25,801 nucleotides of DNA from RGIG3009 sp045648765. Its GTDB lineage: Bacteria; Bacillota; Clostridia; Oscillospirales; Acutalibacteraceae. Below are positions 14,858-23,382 of the stretch, piece by piece; the first letter of the stretch is position 1; every line of letters begins with the position of its first letter. The DNA is taken from contig JAZROQ010000007.1 of assembly GCA_045648765.1 (NCBI GenBank), forward strand, positions 1-25,801, in the 5' to 3' direction. The notes under the pieces are model-generated. The model saw only the letters and a list, made by a program, of their open reading frames with translations. It ran no database searches and was not told where the DNA came from. The position numbers were made by a program, and so were the translations under genes.

Positions 14858-16036
14858 TTAATCCTCCTTAAAATCTTGATAACAGGCGATGGTGTCGGGA
14901 TGCACAGGACGATTTTGCTCGTTCAAATCCTGAATGGTATATTCCAGCGCATAAATCATGGCGGCGCGCCAATCTTGCTCGGTAAGGGTGCGCATGGTAT
15001 CCACATCGGGGTAATCGCGGTCGGCCGAGGTGAAATCCGCCAAATACAACACGATATCCGGCATGGTCATACCGGCACGACCGGTGGTGTGGTAACGCAC
15101 CGGATCTAAAATTTCTTTATCTTTAATCCCCAAAACGTGTTCCAAAAACACCGCTCCGGAACGAGCGTGCCACAATTTTTTGGCGCCTTGCTCTACAGCG
15201 TCTAACAGTATACCAAATTCTTTTAAAATTTGCAACTGCGAATCTGCATCCGTATCTTTTAAAATATCGTGCAACAGCCCCGCTGTATATGCTTTTTTAG
15301 GGTCGGTGCCGTATTTTTCTGCCAAATGCTTGGCTTGCTTTGCCACTTCCAAGGAATGGTGGAACCGCTTTGGTGTCAACCGACCGCGCAAAATATCCAC
15401 GTACTGTTCTTCTTGATTACAATTGGTTTTGTGGGTAGTATACAACTGTTTTTCGGTAATATACTCTTCCACTGCGGGAGGTACCAAATCGGTTAGTTTT
15501 TCCCCCAATGCCGCTTTTTGACGAATTTCCGTAGACGAAAGTTCACAAAGCGGAATGGCTTCTACCACACAACGGGCACCTTGTTGTTCCAAGATTTTGG
15601 CATGGTTGCGCAACACCTCGGCAGTAGCCTCATCGCGCGGTGCGGCACACAACGTTGCCAAACGGGCAATATCGGGAAACCGATGCCACGTGCTTAACGT
15701 TAAAAACATGTCGGCACCGGTGAGCAAAAACAGCTGAGCCTCGGGATATTGCTTTTGCATCTCTTCCAAAGTAAATATGGTAAAACTGGCACCTCGGCGG
15801 TTGATTTCAAAATCCGAAACAACAAGTTCCTTATACGGTTCACACGCCAAACGGCACATTGCCAGACGGTCGACTGCGGGTGCCAAATCCGTTTTTAGTT
15901 TATGCGGCGGGACAAACGTGGGCATAAGCACAACGCGATCCAAAGAAAGCCGCGCGGCAAATTCGCGTGCTAACTGAATGTGCCCATTATGAATCGGATC
16001 AAACGTTCCGCCAAATAAAGCAATGCGCTTTGCCAT
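14858..16036 (-). CDS. nadD: Fused nicotinate-nucleotide adenylyltransferase (NadD) and YqeK HD-domain phosphohydrolase
   Basis: 392 aa in one frame, ATG start with AAAGG 8 bases upstream (an in-frame GTG at 16045 is too close to that site). Residues 1-199 are NadD: GGTFDPIHNGH with His16 and His19, FVPPHK, and SSTEIR near 168-171. It makes nicotinic acid adenine dinucleotide from the mononucleotide and ATP. Residues about 211-392 are YqeK, an HD-domain diadenosine tetraphosphate hydrolase: RFHHSLEVA (His226/227), GLLHDILKD (His256, Asp257), WHARSGA, RYHTTGRAGM and LADFTSADR, so the metal ligands are kept. The linker (200-210, THKTNCNQEE) is short and there is no stop codon or frameshift between the parts. 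These are separate adjacent genes in Bacillus; this is a natural fusion of neighbours. Confidence 0.95.
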   Translation of the reverse strand: MAKRIALFGGTFDPIHNGHIQLAREFAARLSLDRVVLMPTFVPPHKLKTDLAPAVDRLAMCRLACEPYKELVVSDFEINRRGASFTIFTLEEMQKQYPEAQLFLLTGADMFLTLSTWHRFPDIARLATLCAAPRDEATAEVLRNHAKILEQQGARCVVEAIPLCELSSTEIRQKAALGEKLTDLVPPAVEEYITEKQLYTTHKTNCNQEEQYVDILRGRLTPKRFHHSLEVAKQAKHLAEKYGTDPKKAYTAGLLHDILKDTDADSQLQILKEFGILLDAVEQGAKKLWHARSGAVFLEHVLGIKDKEILDPVRYHTTGRAGMTMPDIVLYLADFTSADRDYPDVDTMRTLTEQDWRAAMIYALEYTIQDLNEQNRPVHPDTIACYQDFKED

Positions 16037-16041
16037 TAAGC

Positions 16042-16338
16042 TCACCTTTCTCGCGGTAAAATGATTTTGGGTTCTTCGGGATGACGGCGGTAAAGTACAA
16101 ATACCCTGCCGATAACTTGCACCACTTCGGCATTAACCGTAGCGGCAATAGTTTCTGCCACTTCGCGCACCGTTTGAGGTGCCGTGGGCAACACACGACC
16201 TTGAATCAGTTCGCGTGCGGTCAATGCATCGTCGGCTTGCTTGCAAACGGTGTCGGAAACACCGCCTTTACCTATGTGTAAAATATCTTCCAAATGATTG
16301 GCTAAACCGCGCAGATATGCGCGTTGTTTACTGGTCAT
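16042..16338 (-). CDS. yhbY: YhbY-family CRM-domain RNA-binding protein
   Basis: 98 aa, ATG start with GGAGG 6 bases upstream. A single CRM domain fills it: MTSKQRAYLRGLANHL, the loop IGKGGVSD (GxxG type), ARELIQGRVL, and a C-terminal strand QVIGRVFVLYRR. The family associates with the pre-50S ribosomal subunit. It sits 1 base after rdgB and 5 bases before nadD-yqeK. Confidence 0.95.
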   Translation of the reverse strand: MTSKQRAYLRGLANHLEDILHIGKGGVSDTVCKQADDALTARELIQGRVLPTAPQTVREVAETIAATVNAEVVQVIGRVFVLYRRHPEEPKIILPRER

Positions 16339-16339
16339 A

Positions 16340-16939
16340 TTATTTTCCTCCCAATCGCTTTTCTAACAATACGCGAAAACGTCGCAACGCTTCCCCCCGA
16401 TGACTGATAGCATCTTTTTCGGCGGGGGTGAGTTCGGCAGTGGTCTTTTCCCCTACCAAAAACAAAGGATCATACCCAAAACCGTTGGTTCCGCGTTCTT
16501 CGTAACCGATGCGACCGTGAACCGTACCTTCGGCGGTAATAGGTTCGCTCCCATCCGGAAAAACACAACATACCGCGCACACAAATTGCGCGTTGCGTTG
16601 TTCAAACGGAACATCTTTCAGAGCTTCTAACAACTTATCGTTGCATTCTTTGTCGGTTCCGTTGGGACCCGCATAGCGTGCCGAATAAATGCCGGGGGCA
16701 CCGTCCAAAGCATCTACTGTCAAGCCTGAATCATCCGCAATAGCGGGTAAACCCGTTGCCTCACAAGCAGAAGCGGCTTTTAAATACGCGTTTTCGGCAA
16801 ACGTGGTGCCTGTTTCTTCCACTTCCGGCAAAGAAATTCCCAAATCTTTATCGGTTACCGCTTCAATGCCAAGCGGCTCTAAAATGCGGGAAAGTTCGGC
16901 TAATTTATGGGCATTATGTGTGGCAATAATGTATTGCAT
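16340..16939 (-). CDS. rdgB: XTP/dITP diphosphatase (RdgB/HAM1)
   Basis: 199 aa. The ATG at 16939 is chosen, 11 bases after GGAGAG; an in-frame GTG at 16951 overlaps that site. Family motifs are all present: ATHNAHKLAEL at the N terminus, TGTTFAENAYLKA, ADDSGLTVDAL, GIYSARYAG, TNGFGYDPLF and SHRGEALRR. It hydrolyses non-canonical purine triphosphates to keep them out of DNA and RNA. Its start follows the ftsY stop by 8 bases. Confidence 0.96.
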   Translation of the reverse strand: MQYIIATHNAHKLAELSRILEPLGIEAVTDKDLGISLPEVEETGTTFAENAYLKAASACEATGLPAIADDSGLTVDALDGAPGIYSARYAGPNGTDKECNDKLLEALKDVPFEQRNAQFVCAVCCVFPDGSEPITAEGTVHGRIGYEERGTNGFGYDPLFLVGEKTTAELTPAEKDAISHRGEALRRFRVLLEKRLGGK

Positions 16940-16947
16940 TTTTGTTT

Positions 16948-17856
16948 TCACTCTCCAAACAAAGCTTCGGCAAACGTGGCCGCATCAAAGGGTTGCAAAT
17001 CGTCAATCCCCTCGCCCACGCCAATATATTTAACCGGTACGTTGAGTTCTTCGTGAACTGTCAGTACCACGCCGCCACGTGCGGTGCCATCCAATTTGGT
17101 CAGCACAATGCCGGTGATCCCGGCCGCTTGTAAAAATTCACGTGCCTGATTCACGGCATTTTGTCCGGTGGTAGCATCCAACACCAACAACACTTCACAC
17201 GAAGCATTCGGCAATTCACGGTCGATCACCCGACGAATTTTTGCCAATTCTTCCATTAAATTTTTCTTGTTATGCAACCGTCCCGCTGTATCACAAATGA
17301 CGACATCCATGTTTCGCGCTTTGGCAGCAGAAACGGCATCAAACACCACCGCAGCAGGGTCGGCGTTTGCTGTGTGTTTTACCAAATCCACATCGGCACG
17401 TTCCGCCCACACTTCCAACTGTTCAATGGCGGCGGCACGGAACGTATCAGCCGCACCCAGCAGCACTTTTTTGCCGTCGGCTTTGAGATTGGCCGCCAAT
17501 TTGCCAATGGTAGTGGTTTTGCCCACACCGTTGACACCAATAACCAACACCACCGAAGGCGTGGTGTCGAGATGCAGTGTAGCATCGCCGCTTAACAGTT
17601 CTTCGACAATTTCACGCAACATACCGCGAATAGCTGCGGGGTCGGTTTCGCCGCGTTCTTTGACCAACGTGCGCAGTTGTTCGCACAACGTATCAGCAGT
17701 AGCAACACCGACATCGGCTGTTATCAGTATTTCTTGCAGTTCTTCAAACAACTCTTCATCGATTTTGGTAAAGGCGTGCAGCATACCGTTAACAGTACCC
17801 AACAAAGAATCACGCGTCTTGCGCAAACCGTTACTGATTTTATTGAAAAAACCCAT
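16948..17856 (-). CDS. ftsY: Signal recognition particle receptor FtsY
   Basis: 302 aa, ATG start with AAAGGA about 6 bases upstream. It is essentially the NG domain with no acidic A domain, as is usual in Firmicutes. A basic N-terminal helix (GLRKTRDSL) may help membrane contact. GTPase motifs: G1 GVNGVGKTT (107-115), DTFRAAAIEQL, DTAGRLHNKKNL (G3), TKLDGTARGG (G4) and GVGEGIDDLQPFD at the end. It receives ribosome-SRP complexes at the membrane. It lies 13 bases after smc, the conserved smc-ftsY order. Confidence 0.97.
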   Translation of the reverse strand: MGFFNKISNGLRKTRDSLLGTVNGMLHAFTKIDEELFEELQEILITADVGVATADTLCEQLRTLVKERGETDPAAIRGMLREIVEELLSGDATLHLDTTPSVVLVIGVNGVGKTTTIGKLAANLKADGKKVLLGAADTFRAAAIEQLEVWAERADVDLVKHTANADPAAVVFDAVSAAKARNMDVVICDTAGRLHNKKNLMEELAKIRRVIDRELPNASCEVLLVLDATTGQNAVNQAREFLQAAGITGIVLTKLDGTARGGVVLTVHEELNVPVKYIGVGEGIDDLQPFDAATFAEALFGE

Positions 17857-17869
17857 GGTTTATCCTTTC

Positions 17870-20800
17870 TTACTGCGCATTACCCGAAATGCCGAGTTTG
17901 GCTTCCACTTCGCTGACGCGCAGTTCTAACAGTTTTGAAATGCCTTGTTCTTGCATGGTAACACCATACAAAATATCGGCTTCTTCCATTGTACCGCGAC
18001 GGTGTGTAATCACAATAAACTGTGTGTTACGGCACATACGACGTAAATATTGCGCATAACGATCGACGTTGACATCGTCGAGGGCGGCTTCCACTTCGTC
18101 CAACACACAAAACGGTGACGGCGTTACTTTTAAGATGGCAAACAACAAAGCCGTTGCTACTAACGATTTTTCACCGCCGGACAAAGCGTCCATGTTAAGA
18201 ATGACTTTTCCGGGCGGTTGTGCGTGCATTTCAATGCCCGAATGCAGAATATCGGTCGGATCGGATAAAACAAGTTCGGCATTACCGCCGCCAAACAAAT
18301 CGCGAAATACTTCGCCGAAATGTTCGTTGATTTGGCGAAAACGATCCAAAAACATATCTTTCATTTGTGCGGTAAGATCACCGATAAGTTTAAGCAATTC
18401 CTCACGCGAGACTTCCACGTCGTGAACTTGTTCACTCAAAAATTCATAGCGTTCGCTAACTTCTTTGTACTCTTCAATAGCATCCACGTTGACGCTGCCA
18501 AGCGCACGAATTTTGTTTTTGAGTTCTGCCAAACGGCGGGTGGCCTCTGCCATGTTTTCGATCGGTGTTGCTTCGTTTTCCGCTTCGGTACGTGTCAGTT
18601 CATATTCTTCGTACAAACGATTGAGAATCGTTTCGGTTTCTTTTTGAGCTGCGGCACATTTTTCTTCCAGACGAGCTGCTTCGCGACCGGCAAGTTCACG
18701 TTCGTCTGCCTTTTCACGGCTGGTTTGGCGCCATACGGTTTGCTGCGCTTCACCTTGCATACGTTGTTGCGCCAAAGCGGTAATTTGCTCGCCCGCTTCC
18801 TTGGCTAGGCGGCGCATTTCGGCTGCTTGAAGTGAAAGCAACTCGGCTTGTTCTTCATATTCTTTGTTGCGCACCAACAACTGCTCAATTTGTTGTTCGG
18901 TAGCGCTGCGAACACCCGTTTGATCGGCTTGTCGGCTGCGCAATTCTCCAATGGCTTCGCGAATACCTTCGATTTCTTTTTCCAACGCGACAACCGCCAA
19001 TTTTTGATCGGCAATACGTGCAGAAAGCGCTTCGCGTTCCTCGGTGATTTTTTGACGTCCGCCGCCAAGAGAAGCTACTTCGCTTTCCAAAGCGGTTTTA
19101 CGTTCACTCACGATTTGCGATTGTGTGGCAGCTTTTTCGATAGTGGTACGGTGTTCTGTTGAACGACGATTCAGTTCTTGGATTTCGCGATTACATTCTT
19201 CCACAGCAGCTGTTAAAGTCGTCAACACTTCGGTCAATCGATGACACTCGCCCTCTACGCGGATTTTATCCTCGATAGCGGTGGAAAGTTCGCCTTGTGC
19301 GCCCGAAAGTTGCGCACTGACCGCCGACACTTCTTCCTGCAATGCTTTGAGAGCTTCTTTTGCTTTTTCCGCTTTTTCGGCAAGCGTTGCTTTTTCTGCT
19401 TGTAAACGCTCAATTTCACTGCGACGAGAAAGTAAACCCGCCCCTTTAACGTGTGAACCACCGGTCAGCGAACCGCCGGCATTAACCACTTGTCCGTCCA
19501 AGGTGACAACGCGGAAACGATACCCATATTTGCGGGCAATAACAACAGCGTAGTCCAAATCTTCTGCCACCGCAATGCGACCAAGCAAGTTACGCGCGAT
19601 TTGCTCGTATTTGCTGTCCACCGTAACCAGTGACGAAGCAAGACCCACAAAACCGTTTTCATCCTCCAAGCCTTTTTCGGAAAGCAAGGTGCCTTTTGTC
19701 GTTTGGAGCGGTAAGAAGGTGGCACGACCACCGTTTGTTTTTTTCAAAAATTCAATGCCGCGTTTGGCATCTTCTTCGCGGTCGCACACAATGTTTTGTG
19801 CAGTACCGCCCAAAGCGGTTTCGATTGCCAAAGCATAGGTGCCTTCGGCATGAATAAGACGCGAAACAGGCCCGTGAATACCACGCAATTCGCCGCGCTC
19901 AGATTGTTTGACAATGCTTTTAACGCTTTGGGAGAAGCCTTCCAAATTGCGTTCCATTTCTTCCAGCAAACGGATACGGTGCTGCTTTTCTTCCACATCC
20001 AACGCTAAACGATCCGCTTCGTGACGAGCCGTTTCAAGTTTGGCGGCGCGGGAGGCATGGCGCATTTCAAAACCGCGCAAGGCGTTTTGCAATTCTTCAA
20101 CTTTTTCACTTAACGCTTTTAAATCTTCCTCGCATGCTTTTTGTTCACGCGCTGTTTCTTCGCGCCCTGCGGTACGTGCCGCCAACGTTTCGGTTACTTG
20201 CGAAAGGCGCAATGTGATTTCAGCAAGTGACGATTCGGCAGTAACCGATTGCACCCGCAAATCGGAAAGCTCGGCTACACACTCGGCAATTTGGTTGTTG
20301 AGTTCTTCCATTTTTCCGGAAACTTCTTCGTTACTGCGCTGCAAGGCAGTCCATTCTTCTGCCAAATCCAATTGTAACCGTTGAGCTTCCCCAATGGCTT
20401 GTTGCTTTTGTTCAATTTCTTCGTTGCGAGTGGCAATGGTTTCTTCCAAACGCAACGTTCCTTGTTCGGCTTCTTGCAATTCGCCACGCAAACGCGCAAT
20501 ATTTTCTTCGTTATGGCTTTTATCGTTGCGCAACAAATCGGCATTGCCAAGCAAACGCACGGCTTCCTCTTCTTTGCTGCCTGCTTCGGTGCGCAGTTGT
20601 TCCATTTGAGCCGAAAGTGCTCTGCCCTCTTCGGCGGATTGCTCTAGCTGTTGCTCAATCGCATCAATGGCAGCACCCGCAGCATCGTATTGTGTGCGGG
20701 CAAGTTCCAGTTTGCCGTCAAGTTCGCGCAAGGTCTCGCGGGAACGTTCCATCGTATTCAGCCACACGCCGATTTCCAAGCCTTTTTTCTCGGAAGCGTA

Positions 20801-21451
20801 GGTCAAATATTTTTTGGCTTTTTCGGATTGTTGTTTAAGCGGTCCGACACGCTCTTCCAGCTCTTGCAAAATATCGCGCAACCGCAACAAATTTTCCTCG
20901 GCAGAACGCAAACGGCGTTCCGCTTCGTTTTTGCGGTAACGGTATTTGGCAATACCGGCTGCCTCTTCAAAAATTTCGCGGCGCTCATCGGATTTTGACG
21001 AAACAATTTCCTCAATACGGCCTTGCCCGATGATGGAGTAACCATCACGACCCAAACCGGTATCCATAAACAGTAATTGAATGTCTTTTAAACGAACCGT
21101 AGCATTGTTGAGCAAATATTCGCTTTCGCCCGAACGATAATACCGACGGGTGACTTTGACGTCATCGGCATCAAACATGAGCCAACGTTCGGAGTTGTCA
21201 ATCACCAACGACACTTCGGCATAACCCACCGATTTGCGCTTGGACGTTCCGTTAAAAATAACATCTTCCATTTTTGAGCCACGCAAAGTTTTGCTGGATT
21301 GCTCACCCAGCACCCAACGCACAGCGTCACTGATGTTGGATTTACCGCTTCCGTTCGGTCCGACAACCGCGGTAATACCGCTGCCAAACGAAAGCACGGT
21401 TTTATCCGGAAACGATTTAAAGCCTTGTATTTCGAGTGATTTTAGAACCAT
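17870..21451 (-). CDS. smc: Chromosome segregation/condensation ATPase SMC
   Basis: 1193 aa, a normal length for bacterial SMC. The start ATG follows GGGGGA by about 10 bases. The N-terminal head has Walker A GPNGSGKS (31-38) and NISDAVRWVLGEQS. Two long coiled coils (about 170-495 and about 660-1000) flank a hinge (about 505-650, with IHGPVSRLI, GRIAVAEDL and GGSLTGGSHVKGAGLLSRR). The C-terminal head has the signature LSGGEKSLVATALLFA and Walker B FCVLDEVEAALDDVNV. It works as a dimer with ScpA/ScpB to extrude DNA loops; the scp genes are not in this window. Confidence 0.98.
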   Translation of the reverse strand: MVLKSLEIQGFKSFPDKTVLSFGSGITAVVGPNGSGKSNISDAVRWVLGEQSSKTLRGSKMEDVIFNGTSKRKSVGYAEVSLVIDNSERWLMFDADDVKVTRRYYRSGESEYLLNNATVRLKDIQLLFMDTGLGRDGYSIIGQGRIEEIVSSKSDERREIFEEAAGIAKYRYRKNEAERRLRSAEENLLRLRDILQELEERVGPLKQQSEKAKKYLTYASEKKGLEIGVWLNTMERSRETLRELDGKLELARTQYDAAGAAIDAIEQQLEQSAEEGRALSAQMEQLRTEAGSKEEEAVRLLGNADLLRNDKSHNEENIARLRGELQEAEQGTLRLEETIATRNEEIEQKQQAIGEAQRLQLDLAEEWTALQRSNEEVSGKMEELNNQIAECVAELSDLRVQSVTAESSLAEITLRLSQVTETLAARTAGREETAREQKACEEDLKALSEKVEELQNALRGFEMRHASRAAKLETARHEADRLALDVEEKQHRIRLLEEMERNLEGFSQSVKSIVKQSERGELRGIHGPVSRLIHAEGTYALAIETALGGTAQNIVCDREEDAKRGIEFLKKTNGGRATFLPLQTTKGTLLSEKGLEDENGFVGLASSLVTVDSKYEQIARNLLGRIAVAEDLDYAVVIARKYGYRFRVVTLDGQVVNAGGSLTGGSHVKGAGLLSRRSEIERLQAEKATLAEKAEKAKEALKALQEEVSAVSAQLSGAQGELSTAIEDKIRVEGECHRLTEVLTTLTAAVEECNREIQELNRRSTEHRTTIEKAATQSQIVSERKTALESEVASLGGGRQKITEEREALSARIADQKLAVVALEKEIEGIREAIGELRSRQADQTGVRSATEQQIEQLLVRNKEYEEQAELLSLQAAEMRRLAKEAGEQITALAQQRMQGEAQQTVWRQTSREKADERELAGREAARLEEKCAAAQKETETILNRLYEEYELTRTEAENEATPIENMAEATRRLAELKNKIRALGSVNVDAIEEYKEVSERYEFLSEQVHDVEVSREELLKLIGDLTAQMKDMFLDRFRQINEHFGEVFRDLFGGGNAELVLSDPTDILHSGIEMHAQPPGKVILNMDALSGGEKSLVATALLFAILKVTPSPFCVLDEVEAALDDVNVDRYAQYLRRMCRNTQFIVITHRRGTMEEADILYGVTMQEQGISKLLELRVSEVEAKLGISGNAQ

Positions 21452-21455
21452 GTTC

Positions 21456-22463
21456 TCACTTCCCCCAAATAATCTGCCGCGGCAGAACAGTTTCGTCTGC
21501 CGTTATGGTTACCGCATACCCTGCCGCAGCAAAGGCGCGGATGTTTTCTTTTTTATGTCCCACCATTTTGGAAAGGGCGGTGGGATGTACCCGCAGTACC
21601 GCAGAATTTTCTTTTTTTTCTTTCAACAAAGCAAGTGCTTTGTTGCGATATATTCTGCCTTCGCACAGTTCGCGAAATGCCGGATGAAAAGGTCCGGCAA
21701 GAAGATTGCTCACCATTTCCTCTTCGGTATGCAATCCCATGCGAATGACCGGTATGTTTTGTTCTTCCTCAAAAAACAGAAGTAACTGCGCACACAAATC
21801 CACGGCTTGTTCCAATGTTTGCGGCACGTATCGCCCTTGCTGATATTCATTGGCAAGTGGTGTACCTTCAATCACCAAAGTGGGATACACCCGCACTTCG
21901 TCGGGCATCAGTGCTGCCAGCTCGATGGCGGTTTGCTTGTCCGTTTCTTTGGTAGAGCCCGGCAAACCTGTCATCATTTGCAACCCAAGCGATAACCCCG
22001 CTTTTTTTATCAAGATTGCGGCTTTTCGCACGTGCTCGGCGGTATGCCCCCGCCCACAACGCGCAAGCATGGTATCGTCCATGCTTTGGGCACCCAACTC
22101 AACAGTGGTAACACCGTGCTTTTTAAGTTCTTCCAATATTTCTTCGTCCACCGCATCGGGGCGCGTCGAGATGCGAATACCGGAAAAATCACCGCTTTTA
22201 ACAAACGGTTCTGCCGCTTTAAGCAGTGCTACCATTTGAAAACGCTCGATAGCAGTGAAGCTGCCGCCAAAAAAAGCGATTTGTGCTTTTGAACCTTTCG
22301 GCAACGTGTTCCTTGCTGTCTCGCAGGCGGTTTGGATGTCCTTTTCAGACGGCATACTTGCCGCACCTGCAATGTGCCGTTGATTACAAAACGTGCATTG
22401 ATGCGGACACCCCGCATGCGGCACAAACAAGGCAACGTTATAATGCTTTTTTTCAGTCATCAT
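21456..22463 (-). CDS. Elp3-like radical SAM protein of the rnc-smc locus
   Basis: 335 aa. Start at ATG 22463 (or 22460), overlapping the end of rnc by about 10 bases; no strong Shine-Dalgarno is seen, so it is probably coupled to rnc translation. Radical SAM cluster cysteines are Cys19, Cys23 and Cys26 (CPHQCTFCNQ). Further marks are FFGGSFTAI (SAM-binding GGE-like strand), RISTRPDAVDEE and VELGAQSMDD, which resemble the radical SAM half of Elp3. The acetyltransferase half of Elp3 is absent; the C-terminal about 100 residues show no domain I recognise. A gene of this type sits between rnc and smc in many Clostridia, to my knowledge without a known function. A tRNA or other RNA-related reaction is only a guess. 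Confidence 0.88.
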   Translation of the reverse strand: MMTEKKHYNVALFVPHAGCPHQCTFCNQRHIAGAASMPSEKDIQTACETARNTLPKGSKAQIAFFGGSFTAIERFQMVALLKAAEPFVKSGDFSGIRISTRPDAVDEEILEELKKHGVTTVELGAQSMDDTMLARCGRGHTAEHVRKAAILIKKAGLSLGLQMMTGLPGSTKETDKQTAIELAALMPDEVRVYPTLVIEGTPLANEYQQGRYVPQTLEQAVDLCAQLLLFFEEEQNIPVIRMGLHTEEEMVSNLLAGPFHPAFRELCEGRIYRNKALALLKEKKENSAVLRVHPTALSKMVGHKKENIRAFAAAGYAVTITADETVLPRQIIWGK

Positions 22464-23142
22464 AGCCCATCAATTTGAGCGCTTCACGCGCGGCTTGTTG
22501 TTCGGCTTCTTTTTTGCTCTTGCCTTTGCCCGAACCGATAACATTGGAATTTAAGTGTACTTCCACCAAAAATTGTTTGTTGTGGTCGGGACCGCTTTCG
22601 CCTTTGAGTTCATATTCCAGTTGTTCTTCGGGATTTTGTTGAATAATCTCTTGTAACTGCGTTTTGTAATCTCTAAAATGCGGTTTGCGTTGGTTGGACA
22701 GTTCTTCTTTGATAAAAGGCAGTATAAATGCCTCGGCTTGTTGCAAGCCGCCATCCAAATACAACGCCGCAATTACCGCCTCAAAGGCATCGGCAAGCAA
22801 CGATGCGCGTTGTGCACCGCCACCGCGTTGTTCGCCCTTACCTAACAGCAAATACTCACCCAGGTTTATTTTTTTGGCATACGAACTAAGCGCTTTTTCG
22901 CACACAAGTGAAGCGCGCAAACGCGTGAGTTCACCCTCTTTTCCGGTTTCGTGCTGAAACAAATACCCGGCGGTGACAAAACCAAGCACCGAGTCACCCA
23001 AAAATTCCAAACGTTCGTTGCTGTTAAGTTTACGGTTTCCCTCGTTTGCATAGGAAGAATGGGTCAGTGCCGTTTCCAGCAACGCGGGGTTTTTAAACGT
23101 ATATCCCAACACTTTCATCATTTCTTTGGTTGTTGTTTGCAT
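22453..23142 (-). CDS. rnc: Ribonuclease III
   Basis: 229 aa, ATG start (MQTTTKEMMKVLGY) with GAGG about 9 bases upstream; an in-frame GTG at 23157 lies next to that site and is not used. The RNase III catalytic domain (about 1-150) carries the signature NERLEFLGDSVLG and the second acidic motif DAFEAVIAALYLD. A double-stranded RNA-binding domain fills about 155-229 (DYKTQLQEIIQ, then GKGKSKKEAEQQAAREAL). It processes rRNA precursors and structured mRNA. It follows the ACP-like gene by 21 bases. Confidence 0.97.
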   Translation of the reverse strand: MQTTTKEMMKVLGYTFKNPALLETALTHSSYANEGNRKLNSNERLEFLGDSVLGFVTAGYLFQHETGKEGELTRLRASLVCEKALSSYAKKINLGEYLLLGKGEQRGGGAQRASLLADAFEAVIAALYLDGGLQQAEAFILPFIKEELSNQRKPHFRDYKTQLQEIIQQNPEEQLEYELKGESGPDHNKQFLVEVHLNSNVIGSGKGKSKKEAEQQAAREALKLMGYDD

Positions 23143-23163
23143 TGTTTGCCACCTCACTTTTCT

Positions 23164-23382
23164 TTAATCTTCAAAAGAAGCTACAATATCTTCCACAAAC
23201 TCCCACTCGGCAACCGTTTCGGCAGGAAGATCCATACCAAATTGTTCGCCAAGCAAAAACGCAATTTCCTCAAGGTCACGAGGATATAAATTCAGTTCGT
23301 CCAACGAGGTTGCCAACGTGATATCCTCTTCGTCGCAGCCAAAGCGGTCAATCAGCAGTTGTTTCAGTTGCGTTAGCACCAT
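23164..23382 (-). CDS. Acyl carrier protein-like protein lacking the phosphopantetheine serine
   Basis: 72 aa. I place the start at ATG 23382 (MVLTQLKQLLIDRFG), about 12 bases after AGGGAG; the frame stays open to 23439, but the extra part lies deeper in plsX and does not resemble ACP. The four-helix ACP pattern is clear: an N-terminal helix, DEEDITLATSL, then EEIAFLLGEQFGMDLPAET and FVEDIVASF. The DSL motif that carries the prosthetic group is replaced by YPR: Pro34 (CCT, 23281-23283) aligns with Ser36 of E. coli AcpP. It therefore should not be converted to holo-ACP. Its place between plsX and rnc is where acpP sits in Firmicutes. A working ACP is expected elsewhere in the genome. It might bind PlsX or other partners without carrying an acyl chain. 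Confidence 0.83.
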   Translation of the reverse strand: MVLTQLKQLLIDRFGCDEEDITLATSLDELNLYPRDLEEIAFLLGEQFGMDLPAETVAEWEFVEDIVASFED

